Positions 1-11,404 are shown, numbered from the stretch's first letter. The stretch is 64,000 nt of DNA from Bryopsis sp. KO-2023 (GCA_030272585.1 BSYQ01000013.1:1178001-1242000); one strand, 5' to 3'. Made by a program: numbers and translations. Notes: generated by a model from the sequence alone, not told the origin.

Positions 1-1
1 A

Positions 2-1465
2 GTGATTGAAAGGATGATCAAGGAACATGTGATGCAGACTCCTATACCACCTCAGATTGTCCCCGTTCATATGGTTAGGACAGAGGTGGAAGAGGAAGAA
101 GGGGAAGTACCAGTGCCTGCCGTGAGTGCAGTTGAAATGCCTGGTCCATCGTCAGCACCACTTCATGCTGTTCCTCATTTACCCCAAGTAGCGGTTTTAA
201 CACCACCTGCAGCGCCTATGATGCCACCTTCATTAATTCCATTTCAATTCCCTGTTCAGCCACAGATACAAACACAACTGGGTATTCCAGTAGGGGTGAC
301 TGCACGACCCTCTGGAATGGGAATCCCAGCTAGTAATCCCTTTGATCTTCTCACCACAGGCCAAATGGGGTCTGGGTTAGGAAGTGGAAATCAAGGGTCA
401 GGCGGGAGATCTGAAGAAGACCCCAATAGACCTAATGGCCCTGAGGGTTCAGGTGGACCAAATGGTTCAGGGAGACCTGGTGGCGAGGGTGGATCAGGAG
501 GACCTGGAGGGGGACCTGGAGGGTCTGGAGGAGGACCTGGAGGACCAGGAGGAGGACCTGGTGCTCCAGGAGGTCCAGGAGGTCCAGGAGGACCTGGTGC
601 TCCAAGAGGTCCAGGGGGACCTGGAGACCCCCAGAATCCGATTAACTTAGTTAGCCCACGAGGAAGCGGTGGTCGAAAACAAATCAAACTCCAAGCACCA
701 GAAAAATTCAGTGGTGACGAGCGTGTGTCTGCCACTGAGTGGGTGCTTGCGATGAAACGTTGGCTGATTAATCAGCATATACACCAGATGGATTGGCTTA
801 GCTGTTTCCAGTCCAATCTAACCGGGGACGCTTTATCGTGGCTCAACCTGATGGAGCTACAAATCATGAACGCGGAAAAGCTCGACTACGCCAATTGGCA
901 GTCGTTTACAAAAGAGTTACGCGAAGTGTTTGAGCCCGTTTCATTGGTAGAAAACGCCAGAAAACAGCTTCGTACACTGAAGCAAACAGGTGGAGCTACT
1001 GGCTACATCAAGTTGTTTCGGAAACTTATGTTTCGTTTGCCCAACTTGCCGGCAGAAGAACGTTATGCGGCGTTTGTTGATGGCCTGGCGGATAAAAATT
1101 TACAGGCTCAGGTGATGACCTTATGCGACGGCGATCTCGATAAAGCCATCATAACTGTGCAGCGCCTGAGTGCAATAGTTCCTAACACTCGGGGAGGCTT
1201 TTCGTTTCGGGGTCGTGGACGTGGTCGAGGGGGTGGACGTGGTGGCAAACCGACCCAGGCCGCCAGTGTCACCCAAATAGAGAGTCCAACACAAGCAAAT
1301 GCTATACAGCAAAAAGGTCAGCTTAACACACAGAATAAGCGTGGCCGAGGGGGTGGACGCCCCTCAAACTTTAAGTGTTATTTGTGCGGCAAAGCTGACC
1401 ACGGGATTCGGCAATGCCCCCAGCTCCCAAACGCTCAGAAGCGAGCGTTGGAAAAGGGAAACTGA
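2..1465 (+). CDS. gag: Ty3/Gypsy Gag polyprotein (5' truncated by window)
   Basis: Structural protein of an LTR retrotransposon. The frame is open from the first bases, so the true start probably lies upstream of the window. Visible order: Pro-rich N-terminus; a collagen-like Gly/Pro tract at roughly residues 125-215 made of GGPGGPG-type repeats; a capsid-like segment (about residues 225-400) containing a WLNLMELQIMNAEKL-type helix region and a run resembling the retrotransposon Gag domain; an RGG-rich basic stretch (RGRGRGRGGGRGG); and a C-terminal zinc knuckle of CX2CX4HX4C form (CYLCGKADHGIRQC). The knuckle binds genomic RNA during particle assembly. The reading frame overlaps pol by about 50 nt in the -1 frame. 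Capsid assignment rests on position and general resemblance, zinc knuckle on direct reading. Confidence 0.88.
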   Translation: MIERMIKEHVMQTPIPPQIVPVHMVRTEVEEEEGEVPVPAVSAVEMPGPSSAPLHAVPHLPQVAVLTPPAAPMMPPSLIPFQFPVQPQIQTQLGIPVGVTARPSGMGIPASNPFDLLTTGQMGSGLGSGNQGSGGRSEEDPNRPNGPEGSGGPNGSGRPGGEGGSGGPGGGPGGSGGGPGGPGGGPGAPGGPGGPGGPGAPRGPGGPGDPQNPINLVSPRGSGGRKQIKLQAPEKFSGDERVSATEWVLAMKRWLINQHIHQMDWLSCFQSNLTGDALSWLNLMELQIMNAEKLDYANWQSFTKELREVFEPVSLVENARKQLRTLKQTGGATGYIKLFRKLMFRLPNLPAEERYAAFVDGLADKNLQAQVMTLCDGDLDKAIITVQRLSAIVPNTRGGFSFRGRGRGRGGGRGGKPTQAASVTQIESPTQANAIQQKGQLNTQNKRGRGGGRPSNFKCYLCGKADHGIRQCPQLPNAQKRALEKGN

Positions 1466-4400
1466 ATATGGGAGCAGGCGTTGGGTCAGCCGTGTTCCCA
1501 GAATTACAATCTAATGTACCCACAAGCACATCTGCCCTACTAAACGAAGATGTGTTAGAGACACCGATCTCTGCAGCCCCTATTGTAGAGAAGGCAGCTT
1601 TTGCGCCAGATGGGGTAACTCTGGGCAATTCTATACAGCAGTCTCATTCGGGGATAGAGGGTGGTGAAGAGGCCACTTTAGCACCTCCTATCAGAGTGGA
1701 AACCAGTGATGGATTGGTAGACACAACTCAGAATAGTGAAAGCAAGTCTGTAGCGCAGGCTAATGCACATTACAAGGGCTATGAGTTGTTGGGAGAGATA
1801 GGGAAGAAATCAGCAACGGCCTATATAGATTCTGGTAGCACAGCAAACTACATCAGCTTAGAAACGGTTCAACAGTTGGGCTTACAATATGAACCGAGGG
1901 AAAACACAGTCAAGTTTTTGGATGGAACGGAGAGCAAGTCCATAGGCAGATGCCATGGAATTCAATTCACTTGCAACAGGATCAAACTGCACTTTGATGC
2001 AGATGTACTGCCCAAAAGCGGGTATCCCATTTTATTGGGTTTACCATGGTTGATCCATTATAATCCAAGAGTAAACTTCAAGACTGGGGAGATAACAATA
2101 GAGAAAGGCAAGCATACCGTGAGACTTCCCCTTTCAGTCATGCCAGAGTATAATCTCCAGGCATCAGGGAAGACTGAGCTATCTTTCTGTTCTAGCACAA
2201 GGATTCAGAAACAACTGGAAAAGGGAAAGATTAGTCACGTGGTAATGGTTGTCATCAGACCAGAGGATGACACCAAAAGGGGTGTGGAAACAGTTCCAGA
2301 AGAGAGAACTGGAGATGATTTAGACAAGCTCATCAATCCAAACATGGATCCAAGAATTCAAGCAGTTCTAACCAAACACAGAAACGTGTTTGCTAAGAAC
2401 CTCCCTAAGGGTGTGCCTCCAGTGCGGCTGGGGCATGAATTTCGCATTGATCTAGAAGAGGGGACAGAGCCTATGTACAGGCCTCTGTATAAATTATCCC
2501 CTATGGAACTGGATGAAGTTAAAAGGCAGATTGATTATCTGCTGGAGATGGATTTCATTGAGCCATCTCAATCCCCTTTTGGGGCTCCTATTCTTTTTGT
2601 TCCTAACAAAGACGGAGGCCTCAGAATGTGCCTGGACTATAGGTGGTTAAATAAAGCCACCGTGAAGAATAGATACCCCCTTCCTCTACCAGAGGAAATG
2701 ATTGACAGAATAGAGGGGGCTGGTATCTTTACGAAACTGGATTTAAGATCAGGGTATTGGCAAATGCCCATGAAAGTAGAGGACAGGCCTAAGACAGCCT
2801 TTAGAAGCAGGTTTGGGCATTATCAATTCAAGGTCCTTAGTTTTGGATTGACGAATGCACCTGCTCAGTACATGAACATGATCAACGATATCTTCAAGGA
2901 TATGTTGGATCTGTTTGTGTTGATCTTTATAGATGATCTTCTGATTTACTCGCAAAGTATCTCAGAGCACGTGGAACATCTAGACGCTGTTCTAGGAAGA
3001 CTGGAAAAGTTCAAACTCTTTGCTAAAGGGAGCAAGAGTGAAATCTGTGTGACGGAGACAGATTCCTGTGGCTTTTGGCTTAGTTCCAAAGGCATCTCAG
3101 CCATGGATGTGAAAGTAAAAGCAATAAAGGACTGGAAGCCTTTGAAAACGGTCACTGATGTCAGGAGTTTTCTGGGCATGGTCTCCTTTTATAGGAGATT
3201 CATCCCTGAGTTTGCAAAGATTGCTGGCCCACTACATGATTTAACTAAGAAAAATGTCATGTGGGATTGGGGTCCAGCTCAGGAAAAAGCTTTTCAAACA
3301 CTAAAAACGGTGTTAATGAGGAAACCAGTACTGATTCATCCTGATCCCAAGGGGGATTATACGGTGATTAGTGATGCATCAGGAGATGCAACTGGTGGGG
3401 TCCTTTGTCAAGACCATGGACATGGATTACAACCCATTGCGTACTGCAGCAGAAGGTTATCCCAATCAGAGCAGAAGTATTCGGTATATGAAAGGGAACT
3501 GTTGGGTATCGCTTACTGTCTCATGCAATGGAGACACTATTTAGAAGGGTGTCCAGGGGCGGTTACAGTCCTGACTGACCATCAGCCCCTCACAAATTTC
3601 ATGGATCAAAAGCACATGACAAGGCCTCAGACGAGATGGCTGAGAGCAGGACATTTCCTAAGCATCAAGCCCAAGATTCACTATATTCAAGGGAAGTTGA
3701 ATCTGGTGGCTGATGCCTTATCAAGGAGTCTACCTACCTCTACTGAATCTAATGTGATTAGTTCAGTTAGACCCAGTGAAGAAGAAATCACAGTGTGGAA
3801 GCAAACGCTACTCACTGATGATGAGATTAAGGATCGATATCAGCAGCTACTACAGGGAGAGCAGATAGCTGGAATGGGATTGAACGAGTTTGGTTTGGTG
3901 ATCTACAAAGCACCAGATGAACTCATGAAATTATGGGTTCCTCAGGAGCTAAGGCGAAAGATATTAGCAGAGGAACATGATCATCAGATTGCAGGTCATT
4001 TGGGCATGGTCAGAACTTATGATCTCGTGGCAAGGAAATACTATTGGCCTCAGATGAAGAAAGACATCCGAGAGTATGTCAAAACCTGTGATCAGTGTCA
4101 ACAAATGAAGCCTGAGTTAAAGGCTCAGAAGGGATTGATTCAACCCCTTCCAATCCCCACCAGGAAATGGGATCATATCACAACAGATCTAGTGACTGAT
4201 CTGCCGGTATCAGAAGGATATGATGCTGTAGCAGTCTTTGTTGATAGACTGACGAAAATGGTGAAGTTCATACCGTGCACAAAAACGATTGATGCAAAAG
4301 GATATGCACAATTGTTCTTTGATAATATCTTCAGGCATTTTGGAGTACCCAGCACGATTATCAGTGATAGAGACACAAGGTTTGTGTCTAAATTCTGGAG

Positions 4401-5244
4401 AGAATTAATGAATTGTTTGGGGACTCAGGTGCGAATGTCTACGGCATTCCATCCCCAAACAGATGGGCAGAGTGAAGTGAGCATAAGAACGCTTGAAAAC
4501 TTCCTCAGGCCATATGTTGAACAACATCCAGAAGAGTGGGTGCAAAGCTTGGGGGTATGTGAGTTTGCAGCCAATAATGCAGTGCATTCTGCAACTGGCT
4601 ACAGCCCCTTCTATTTGATGTATGGAACACATCCCCAAATGCCTGGGAATCTACTGGCGGGAACTTTGAACATGGAATCACAAGCTGTGCAAGAAATGTT
4701 GGAGGATATGCAAACAACACTAACAGATGCGAGAGAGAAATATCAGGGTGCACAAGACAGGATGAGAGAACAGGCTAATAAGAAGAGGAGAGATGTGCAA
4801 TTCAGAGTAGGGGATAAGGTTCTCTTAGCGACCAAAACCTTAAACCTGTCCCTACTGAAGCACATACCCGTTAAGATTAGAAGGAGGTTTATTGGTCCCC
4901 TCGTAATCTCTGCGGTAATTAGCTCGGTAGCTTATAAGCTAGCTCTGCCTGATACGTGGAAGCTGCATCCAGTCTTTCATATATCGAAACTAAGGCAATT
5001 TCAAGAGAGTGTCAAGTTTCCTAGAGAAGTGTTAGCACCTCCAGCAATATTAGATGATGAGGGTGAACCAGAATATGAGGTAGAGGCTATTATTAGACAT
5101 CGATTTGCTGGTAGAAGAAGAAGATATTTAGTTGTTTGGGTAGGTTACCCTTTGGCAGAGGCCACATGGGAGCCTGAAAACCATCTACTAAATGCCCCTA
5201 TACTCTTGGCTGAGTACAAGAAAAGAGTTGGTATCAAAGGGTAG
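1414..5244 (+). CDS. pol: Ty3/Gypsy Pol polyprotein with chromodomain (chromovirus)
   Basis: Enzymes for reverse transcription and integration, in the usual Ty3/Gypsy order. Aspartic protease has the YIDSGSTANY motif near residue 138. Reverse transcriptase has LDYRWLNKA, KLDLRSGYWQ and the catalytic FIDDLLIYS near residue 504. RNase H has SDASGDATGG and a C-terminal VADALSRS. Integrase has an HHCC zinc finger (GHLG ... CDQCQQ) and the D,D,E core (TTDLV, SDRDTRF, TDGQSEVS). A chromodomain closes the protein near residues 1219-1270 (YLVVWVGYPL, ATWEPENHL), which in this family directs integration to marked chromatin. The frame is uninterrupted over 1276 codons, so this copy may be young. It has its own ATG at 1414, inside gag, so expression could be by -1 frameshift or by re-initiation. 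A heptamer AAAGGGA lies just before the gag stop but is not a canonical slippery site. Confidence 0.93.
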   Translation: MPPAPKRSEASVGKGKLNMGAGVGSAVFPELQSNVPTSTSALLNEDVLETPISAAPIVEKAAFAPDGVTLGNSIQQSHSGIEGGEEATLAPPIRVETSDGLVDTTQNSESKSVAQANAHYKGYELLGEIGKKSATAYIDSGSTANYISLETVQQLGLQYEPRENTVKFLDGTESKSIGRCHGIQFTCNRIKLHFDADVLPKSGYPILLGLPWLIHYNPRVNFKTGEITIEKGKHTVRLPLSVMPEYNLQASGKTELSFCSSTRIQKQLEKGKISHVVMVVIRPEDDTKRGVETVPEERTGDDLDKLINPNMDPRIQAVLTKHRNVFAKNLPKGVPPVRLGHEFRIDLEEGTEPMYRPLYKLSPMELDEVKRQIDYLLEMDFIEPSQSPFGAPILFVPNKDGGLRMCLDYRWLNKATVKNRYPLPLPEEMIDRIEGAGIFTKLDLRSGYWQMPMKVEDRPKTAFRSRFGHYQFKVLSFGLTNAPAQYMNMINDIFKDMLDLFVLIFIDDLLIYSQSISEHVEHLDAVLGRLEKFKLFAKGSKSEICVTETDSCGFWLSSKGISAMDVKVKAIKDWKPLKTVTDVRSFLGMVSFYRRFIPEFAKIAGPLHDLTKKNVMWDWGPAQEKAFQTLKTVLMRKPVLIHPDPKGDYTVISDASGDATGGVLCQDHGHGLQPIAYCSRRLSQSEQKYSVYERELLGIAYCLMQWRHYLEGCPGAVTVLTDHQPLTNFMDQKHMTRPQTRWLRAGHFLSIKPKIHYIQGKLNLVADALSRSLPTSTESNVISSVRPSEEEITVWKQTLLTDDEIKDRYQQLLQGEQIAGMGLNEFGLVIYKAPDELMKLWVPQELRRKILAEEHDHQIAGHLGMVRTYDLVARKYYWPQMKKDIREYVKTCDQCQQMKPELKAQKGLIQPLPIPTRKWDHITTDLVTDLPVSEGYDAVAVFVDRLTKMVKFIPCTKTIDAKGYAQLFFDNIFRHFGVPSTIISDRDTRFVSKFWRELMNCLGTQVRMSTAFHPQTDGQSEVSIRTLENFLRPYVEQHPEEWVQSLGVCEFAANNAVHSATGYSPFYLMYGTHPQMPGNLLAGTLNMESQAVQEMLEDMQTTLTDAREKYQGAQDRMREQANKKRRDVQFRVGDKVLLATKTLNLSLLKHIPVKIRRRFIGPLVISAVISSVAYKLALPDTWKLHPVFHISKLRQFQESVKFPREVLAPPAILDDEGEPEYEVEAIIRHRFAGRRRRYLVVWVGYPLAEATWEPENHLLNAPILLAEYKKRVGIKG

Positions 5245-5481
5245 AGTTCAGTTAGCATTTGGGTTGTCTAGCCACGAGACACTGTCTTAGAGGCTAGGTG
5301 ATGGACTGGCTAAGGGAAATCCGTGGGTTTAGTAGCAGAAGAGAGCATCTGGGTGTATGGGCACTTATGGGTACTAACTTTTGTGCTAAGCTAGGGATTG
5401 CTGGTATCCTAGCACAAGGCTGTAAGAGTCAGCCTACTATGCAATTGAATTTTATTCTGGTGAGGGCACCAAGTCACCCCG

Positions 5482-6241
5482 GGGGGGAGGCATTGATACC
5501 AGCATGGGTCCCTGAGACGTCAAGGACGTCTAACAGACATTAGGATGTACACACTCGAGGTAACCACCACTACTGCCGCCGCCACTGGTCAGAACTGAAA
5601 GGTTAACGTTCAGAGCAAGAGAAAGAGAGTCAAGGAGGAAAGGTTCAAGCTCTAGAGACAGCTGGGTTTGCTGGAGGCGTTGTATCAGTGGACAGTGAAT
5701 GGGGAGTGAGTCAGTGGGATCAGAACGAGGAAACACCTCGGGTTATCGAACTTTAAAAGGAGTGAAGTGAGGGGACGTTTGTAACTGTTCTTGCTTGGCT
5801 ACTCTGTGTGCGAACTGTGTGCGTTCCAAGTGCGTGTGAGCGTGTGACCCCACAAGACCCAGCCGAACTCGATAAGGAAAGTCGTCGACGAAGACGTCAC
5901 AGTCGTCGTCTGGCGGTATCACTCGTGTTGCGTTCAGATGCCTGGTCTTAAGCTTTTCGTTGTTATGGGGAGTCGAGACTGTGACTCTCGGATGGTGATG
6001 ATTGTTAGCGCGACTGGTCTTAGCCGACTTCTTAGGTGGTGATAGTTTCAGTGCGTCGCAGTTTAGATACCAAGTTTTTGGATAGGACATTCAATGTCGG
6101 CGTAGTCCGACTCCGTTGCTGTAGACAGACTCTGCGGTAGTTCAGTACGACTCTATCTTCAGTCGCGGCGCGAATGAAGAATTAGTAGTTGTGCCGAATG
6201 CGTTTTCGGAGCGTCACATGCGCTCCTCTTGTACTTCCACA
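5482..6241 (+). repeat. Probable polypurine tract and 3' LTR of the chromovirus
   Basis: About 240 bp after the pol stop there is a purine run (GGGGGGGAGG, 5482-5491) of the kind that primes plus-strand synthesis, followed by CAT then TGATACC. The LTR should start near 5495. A possible TG...CA end lies at 6241, just before an A run. The 5' LTR is outside the window, so the boundaries cannot be confirmed by repeat matching. Inference from position only. Confidence 0.35.
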
Positions 6242-6264
6242 AAAAAAAAAAAAAAAGCTTGCCC

Positions 6265-6369
6265 GAGAGTCATTCAGTGGCCAGTCCATGCATTACAAAC
6301 AAAGATATTTTCTACGAAAGCTCCGCCAACATCGAAGAGGACCCCACGGTGGATTCGTCGAGGGGCTGA
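6265..6369 (+). pseudogene. Kinesin motor-domain fragment (relic, copy A)
   Basis: A short frame reads SVASPCITNKDIFYESSANI and matches, at DNA and protein level, a segment of the larger kinesin relic near 9,745-9,815. In that copy the sequence falls at the position of the kinesin switch I NxxSSRSH region. No flanking motor sequence is seen here. It is a duplicated or rearranged fragment, not a gene. Confidence 0.4.
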
Positions 6370-7677
6370 CTGAGAGTAAAACTCAAAGAGCACCCCACAC
6401 CTTCATTCAAAAAATTGTCTCGACCGTTGGGAACATGGAATTCTTTTTCAACGTGATGCAATGGATCTCGAAATATTTGTCATACATATATATTATGCCC
6501 GAGTATTGCGCCGTGCATTCAATGCACTGCATTGACACAAAAAAATGTTTTATGAACAACAACACTGGCAGAGCCATGTGTTAAAGAAACACATGCTTTT
6601 GTTTTTCAATCAGCTTTCATTCAAGATTAAAGATACAAAAGATTTTTGATATGTGAATTTTGCTTTTCTTTTTATTTCTTTTTGATGGTCGGTTTCTTGC
6701 TGATCTGTGAACCTCTGGAAAAGACTGGTGCTTTCCACTAAGTGAAATAGTGTTCCTGGGGGTGGAAAACGACGTAGATGCATTTTAGGACTATATGCGT
6801 CTCATACATTCTATAATTTTTTGCACTCCGAACATTTAGGCTCGCTGAGACTACCCAACATTTCATGGATAGTGATCCAACACCAATTCCAGATAGTAGA
6901 ATAGGGCAAGTGAACATTATGTTTGAATACCACAATATCGCTTTTTTTTCTTACACCAGTACCATTTAGTCAGAATTTTGTTCCCTGTGTGCAAACCTCT
7001 ACCCCAATAACCAGCTCCTAGACAGAAAAAACAAAACAAAAAACACTGTGCTCACTGCAAAAAGAAACATGCTGCCCCAACAAACGCGTGTACATGCACA
7101 CACTTTACACGTTAAGTCCCAAAACCCTCAAAAAAACACAGGTCTCAAAATCGACACCTAATCCACCTAATTGCAAAAGTGACAAAAGAAAAAATCCATG
7201 TCAAGTCCGTAAACCAACAACTGCCTCCCAAAGCCCACAAAAACTTTGCAATACGCAAATGGTTACCATGTGAAATTCCTCTCGAGGGAATCATGTGTTC
7301 TCATTTCTGCACAAATAAAGAATAGGATAGAAGTTTTGTGCCTGCCTTGTACCCGACTATCTAATGGATCTTGAATCCCACCTTTTTATCTATATATATT
7401 TTAATGTGACGACGTGTCAAGGGATCCCAGATATCAGCCAGCCATCACAGGTGTTTTCATGTCATACTACCACCCCTCAACCAGTCAAAAACCTTCTGGC
7501 TTGTTCCTTCCACACTGTTAATACTTCCACAGAGATTATTTGAGATGGAAGAAACCCCCTTCCCTAAAAGTCCCAGGTTACTTCCAGTATGGACGTGGAA
7601 ACATTCACTCCATGAGGATCGAAATTAAAAATATAAGTGCTGTGGCGTGGATCTACTTTGCATTCATATAATTCCAG
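6370..7677. other. Gene-free AT-rich stretch
   Basis: No convincing coding frame, RNA or repeat was found. Contains A-rich runs, a tract of short CCA/AAC-rich low-complexity sequence near 7,080-7,270, and the 3' flank of the KCTD-like relic. Confidence 0.5.
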
Positions 7678-8384
7678 TTAAACTTTGAACCCTAAAGCAA
7701 TCATTTGCTTTGACAAGATGGCTAAATGCTCCTTTTTAAGTGCCCGATATCCAGGCCTCCAAAAGCTTCGGATAAAGTTGTTCAATTTGTCTTCAATGGA
7801 ATTGATGTCTAGGTTTATGTATTCACAATGGAGAGTGGATCTATTCTTAGTGTCTGCCCTCACCAAAAACTTTGCCAAATGTGTGAGGAAGATTTCCTGT
7901 TGAACCCTCTTCATTTTCTCACACATTTCCTCCGGCAGTTTCTTCAGAGCATCCTTTTCCATTATCACCATCAGCATGAAAGGAGGCAGCTGGTAGAAAT
8001 CCAGTTCCTTCTGGATGCCATCCAGACTCTAATTTGTCGGCAAGCTTTGCCTTCCGTCGCCCCTTTGTTTTCCCTTTGTGCGAGGGAAAACAAATCTGGA
8101 GTTAGAGAATGCACCCCACCTGATCAAGGCAACGATTTCAGTTCAAGACTCTTGAGAGTGCGAGAATAAAAGCATCATCGAGGAACATGCCTGTATATTT
8201 CCAGAATCCATCCGAATCCTTCAGTGGTACGATTGATGTGGATTTCTTTTCCCGTTCCGACGGCATTGTGGCATTATTTGCACATCACCGGCAGCAGCGA
8301 ATCGGGATATCTGTTCAGAGTCTTTAATGTGGTTGAAAACCTCTGGCCCCCAACATCAAACACCACCACATCCAAAGTTGCCAT
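7678..8384 (-). pseudogene. KCTD-like T1/BTB domain gene, probably a relic
   Basis: On the minus strand an ATG at 8384 opens a frame with VVVFDVGGQRFSTTLKTLNR and YPDSLL, the signature of the T1/BTB fold of KCTD proteins and voltage-gated K channels. The frame then stops. The expected middle of the domain seems to continue in a shifted frame (IHINRTTEGFGWILEIYRHV). A downstream open segment, entered after a plausible acceptor (TAG|AGT near 8028), reads LDGIQKELDFYQLPPF, which resembles the end of a BTB domain, and then runs about 95 residues to a stop at 7678. Because no phase-consistent splicing joins the parts, I read it as a decayed gene. An unrecognised micro-intron is the alternative. 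Confidence 0.5.
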
Positions 8385-9077
8385 TCTTTTATCGACTTTT
8401 TTATCGACCCACTGAGAAAACAGACAAAACATGGCAGGCTTGATCGTGGCAATCCTTCCGAAAAAGAAAAGCTTTCCCTAGTATTTCTTTGAATATGGCC
8501 CATCAGTCATTTCAGAGGACTGTCTTGATGGGTGACTTATTCCTCCTAGAAAGTCAATTGGGTGCAAAGTTGACGACCATGACGGGGAGAAAATTTTCAG
8601 AAGTTTCAATTTCCACCACAAAAAAGAAGTATCAAGCAGGCCTTGTAAATAAATGTTGGCGACGCAACTTTGGTGAATCTTTGATGCTCAACTTTCCACC
8701 AAAAAAAACACAAAAACTTTCCACAAGTTCCACTTTCCTGTTTCCACAACCTTTCAACAGATTTTCTACAGGCGTTTCTCCAAATACCTGTCTGCAAATT
8801 CAGGTCTTCGGAAACCCAGCGGCCTCCACAAATTGGATTCGCCTAACTTTTTGACTGAAATCAACGAAGCCTGTCACCACGACGACAAAAACCTCGGCAG
8901 TATCGATCGATGTGGGCAGCCCCGTCGTTTCAATAGCCTCACAGAGAGTCCTGTCTAGACAGAGATCTCAGGAGCCGATCTTTTTCCCGCCGCCATAGCA
9001 CCCATATAACGCACGACCAAAAGGAAAAGGATGAGGAGCAGGTGGTCCTTTCTTGGTGTCCCAGAAATCAAACGCTG

Positions 9078-9850
9078 TTTAAAAAGGACTGAATCCAAAC
9101 TACTACGATGGAAAGAACATATTTACGTTCGATAAGCTGTATGATCAGGGGACAAGTCAGGGTTGCGTTTTCGAAGATGTACAGCATGTCGTTCGATCGG
9201 CTCTCGACGGCTGCTGCAATGGAACCATTTTTGCGTACGGTCAGACGGGTAGCAGTGGGAAGACTCACACTCTGATACATCAAGAAATTTCTTGTTGACA
9301 GTTTCTGTGTTGCTGTTCAATGCTGAAAGTCTTACAACAATAAGAAACTTCACACAGTCGTCGACATTTGGGGCTCCCACAAAATCAGGATTTGGCTTTT
9401 GGACCTTCCGAAGAAACACAACTTATAATTTACAATCAGGTGTCGGCTCTGTTTTCAAAAATCTCATGCACAATGTACCTGGATGTCGGTTTCGTTTGTT
9501 TTCAAAATCGCGTTCCTATCTTACAACGTTTTCAACGATGAACGTAAAAGGATTGATTTCCTTTCGTTTTCGCTAGAAGTCGAAGCTCTTATCAAAACAA
9601 CTGCAAGCTCGATGGAATCGCCATGTGGCCAACGACGGAGGGATACAGAGAACTGAGATCAGTCGACAAACGTGGAATGCTGCGTTCCTCATGTGGATGC
9701 ACAAAATGGAAAAGCTGCGCGATCAACTCGATGTCGATAGTTTCAAAGTGGCCAGTCGATGCATTACACACAACGATTCTTGCTACAGAAGCTCCAGCAA
9801 CATCAAACATAACCCCAGCACGTTTAGAGAAAGTCTAGAATGTATCATAT
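9078..9850 (+). pseudogene. Kinesin motor-domain relic (copy B)
   Basis: A frame at about 9,078-9,285 carries FTFDKLYDQGTSQ, VRSALDGCCNGTIFAYGQTG and SSGKTHTL. This is the N-terminal half of a kinesin motor including the P-loop, but with an extra Ser in GQTGSGKT and a stop shortly after. Further frames downstream resemble the middle of the motor: AFLSYNVFNDERKRIDFLS is like the IYNE...DLL strand, and SRCITHNDSCYRSSSNIKH is like switch I NxxSSRSH. The parts lie in different frames without good splice sites, so this is a pseudogene. The altered P-loop would impair ATP binding in any case. Confidence 0.55.
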
Positions 9851-11404
9851 TTTTCTCAAAGAGCACCACCACACCTCCATTACAAAAAAAGTAGGCACCT
9901 CCACCTCCACCCCCCCCCCCAATCCCTCTCCAAAAAAAAAACAAAACAAAAACACATGCTGTTTACCTTAGAACCCTCCTGAAACAAAATGCAGTTTTCC
10001 TTTTCACCACCCAACATCTATCATTTCTTAACAAAACAAAATCCCTTATGCTTCAGTAGTTTTCAAATATCTTTTATTGTTCAGTCCCTTACTGCACTTG
10101 CTTTTCTTCCTGGATAAAAGACGAAAAATCTATCATCCAGAATTCCACACCCCGCTTTGTTCTCCTCAAAAATAAAGTACACCCACAGCTTCCCGAAATG
10201 AAAACCAAGAAAAACACTACTAGATTTTGTGGCTTTAGAAAATAAAAAAACGAAAAACAACTAAAGTGTCGCCCGTAAATGGGGGACCCTAAACTTGAGA
10301 ATAGGACTTCCCACCCCATGTGTCAGAGCAACTAACTTGTCGGCAAGGAAAACCCTCTTCTGTTCATCCCCCGTTTTCCTCTTTTTATCTTGATTTTTTT
10401 TTATTGATTTCAGTTTTTTTTGTGCTCTCTTTGCCTGTCCCTAACTTCTGCATCCCCATGGATCATCAACATTCAAATGCATGCATGCATTCCTCCATGT
10501 CATTGCATGTCCTCAAGAGTCACAGATTTCTCAGAACCATAAATACAGAAGGACTTGTCAGTGAAATTTTGTCCGCTGAAAGTCAACCGGCCCCATTCAT
10601 CCACTTCAAGGGGCTTCATACCTTAAAAAAACATTTTTCCAAATAACAAAAGTAACCCCGGCGAGGTGTGGGGGGAGGGGAATTTCTGAGCAACAAGACG
10701 CCTTCACACCAATCCCAAATCCCCACCCTTAACCCCAAGAAAAAACCAAAAAAAACCCAAAAAAAAAAAACAGAACAGAACTGAAAACGAAAAGAACGGT
10801 GCCCAAAAAAAATTCAGCAAGAAAAGGCTCTCAACCATCAGAAAATTAAAAAAAAAGGGGCACAAAGGCCCCCCCCCAAAAAAAGCCACGAAAAAGACGA
10901 TGATAAAAAAAACCCCAGCCAAATTCTGTGCACACAAAATATCTACATGTTCATTCCCTGTGCACATCTGTTTTAGCACACAGGTCAAAAGATTAAAAAA
11001 AAACATGTGTGGTTGTCTGTGGGCAAATCCCCCCCCCCTCCCCCCACCGTTACTAAACATGGGTGGTCTGCACCGTACGCAGCACAACAATAGCATATCC
11101 ATTAACACACAAAAATCTGCTCTTTTTTTTTTGGTTTGATACAATATTGCGTAAGCCGCTCCCCATTGAACGTACGAAAAGGAAAGAATGATCCTTCTTT
11201 CGACCCCTTCCTATTTTTTCATTTTTGAATTTTTGAATTTTCTTTTCTCCCTTTGAAACCCCCCAAATGAAAAAAAAATCACTTGAAGATTGTACCATCT
11301 TGTTCTTCTTTTTTGTTTTCGTTTTTTCTCTCACTTTTTTTTTCATTACTTCTTTTATTTCCCCCCCCCCCTTCATCTTTTTTTTTGCTCTTTTTTTTTT
11401 TTTT
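9851..11404. other. Low-complexity intergenic DNA
   Basis: 3' flank of the mannanase gene. No supported gene. Dominated by homopolymer runs (C-rich then A-rich near 9,910 and 10,870; C runs near 11,030 and 11,360; T runs near 11,300-11,405) and an ATGCATGCATGCAT block near 10,485. Transcript 3' ends of the mannanase gene must fall here, but no clear signal could be fixed. Confidence 0.5.

Noticed and set aside
384..735. Other open frames across the Gag Gly/Pro tract, on both strands
   Set aside because: Low-complexity GGN/CCN DNA stays open in several frames. The zinc knuckle and capsid region fix the real frame.
1121..4753. Antisense frames across gag and pol
   Set aside because: They show no domain or conserved motif and lie wholly under well-supported domains.
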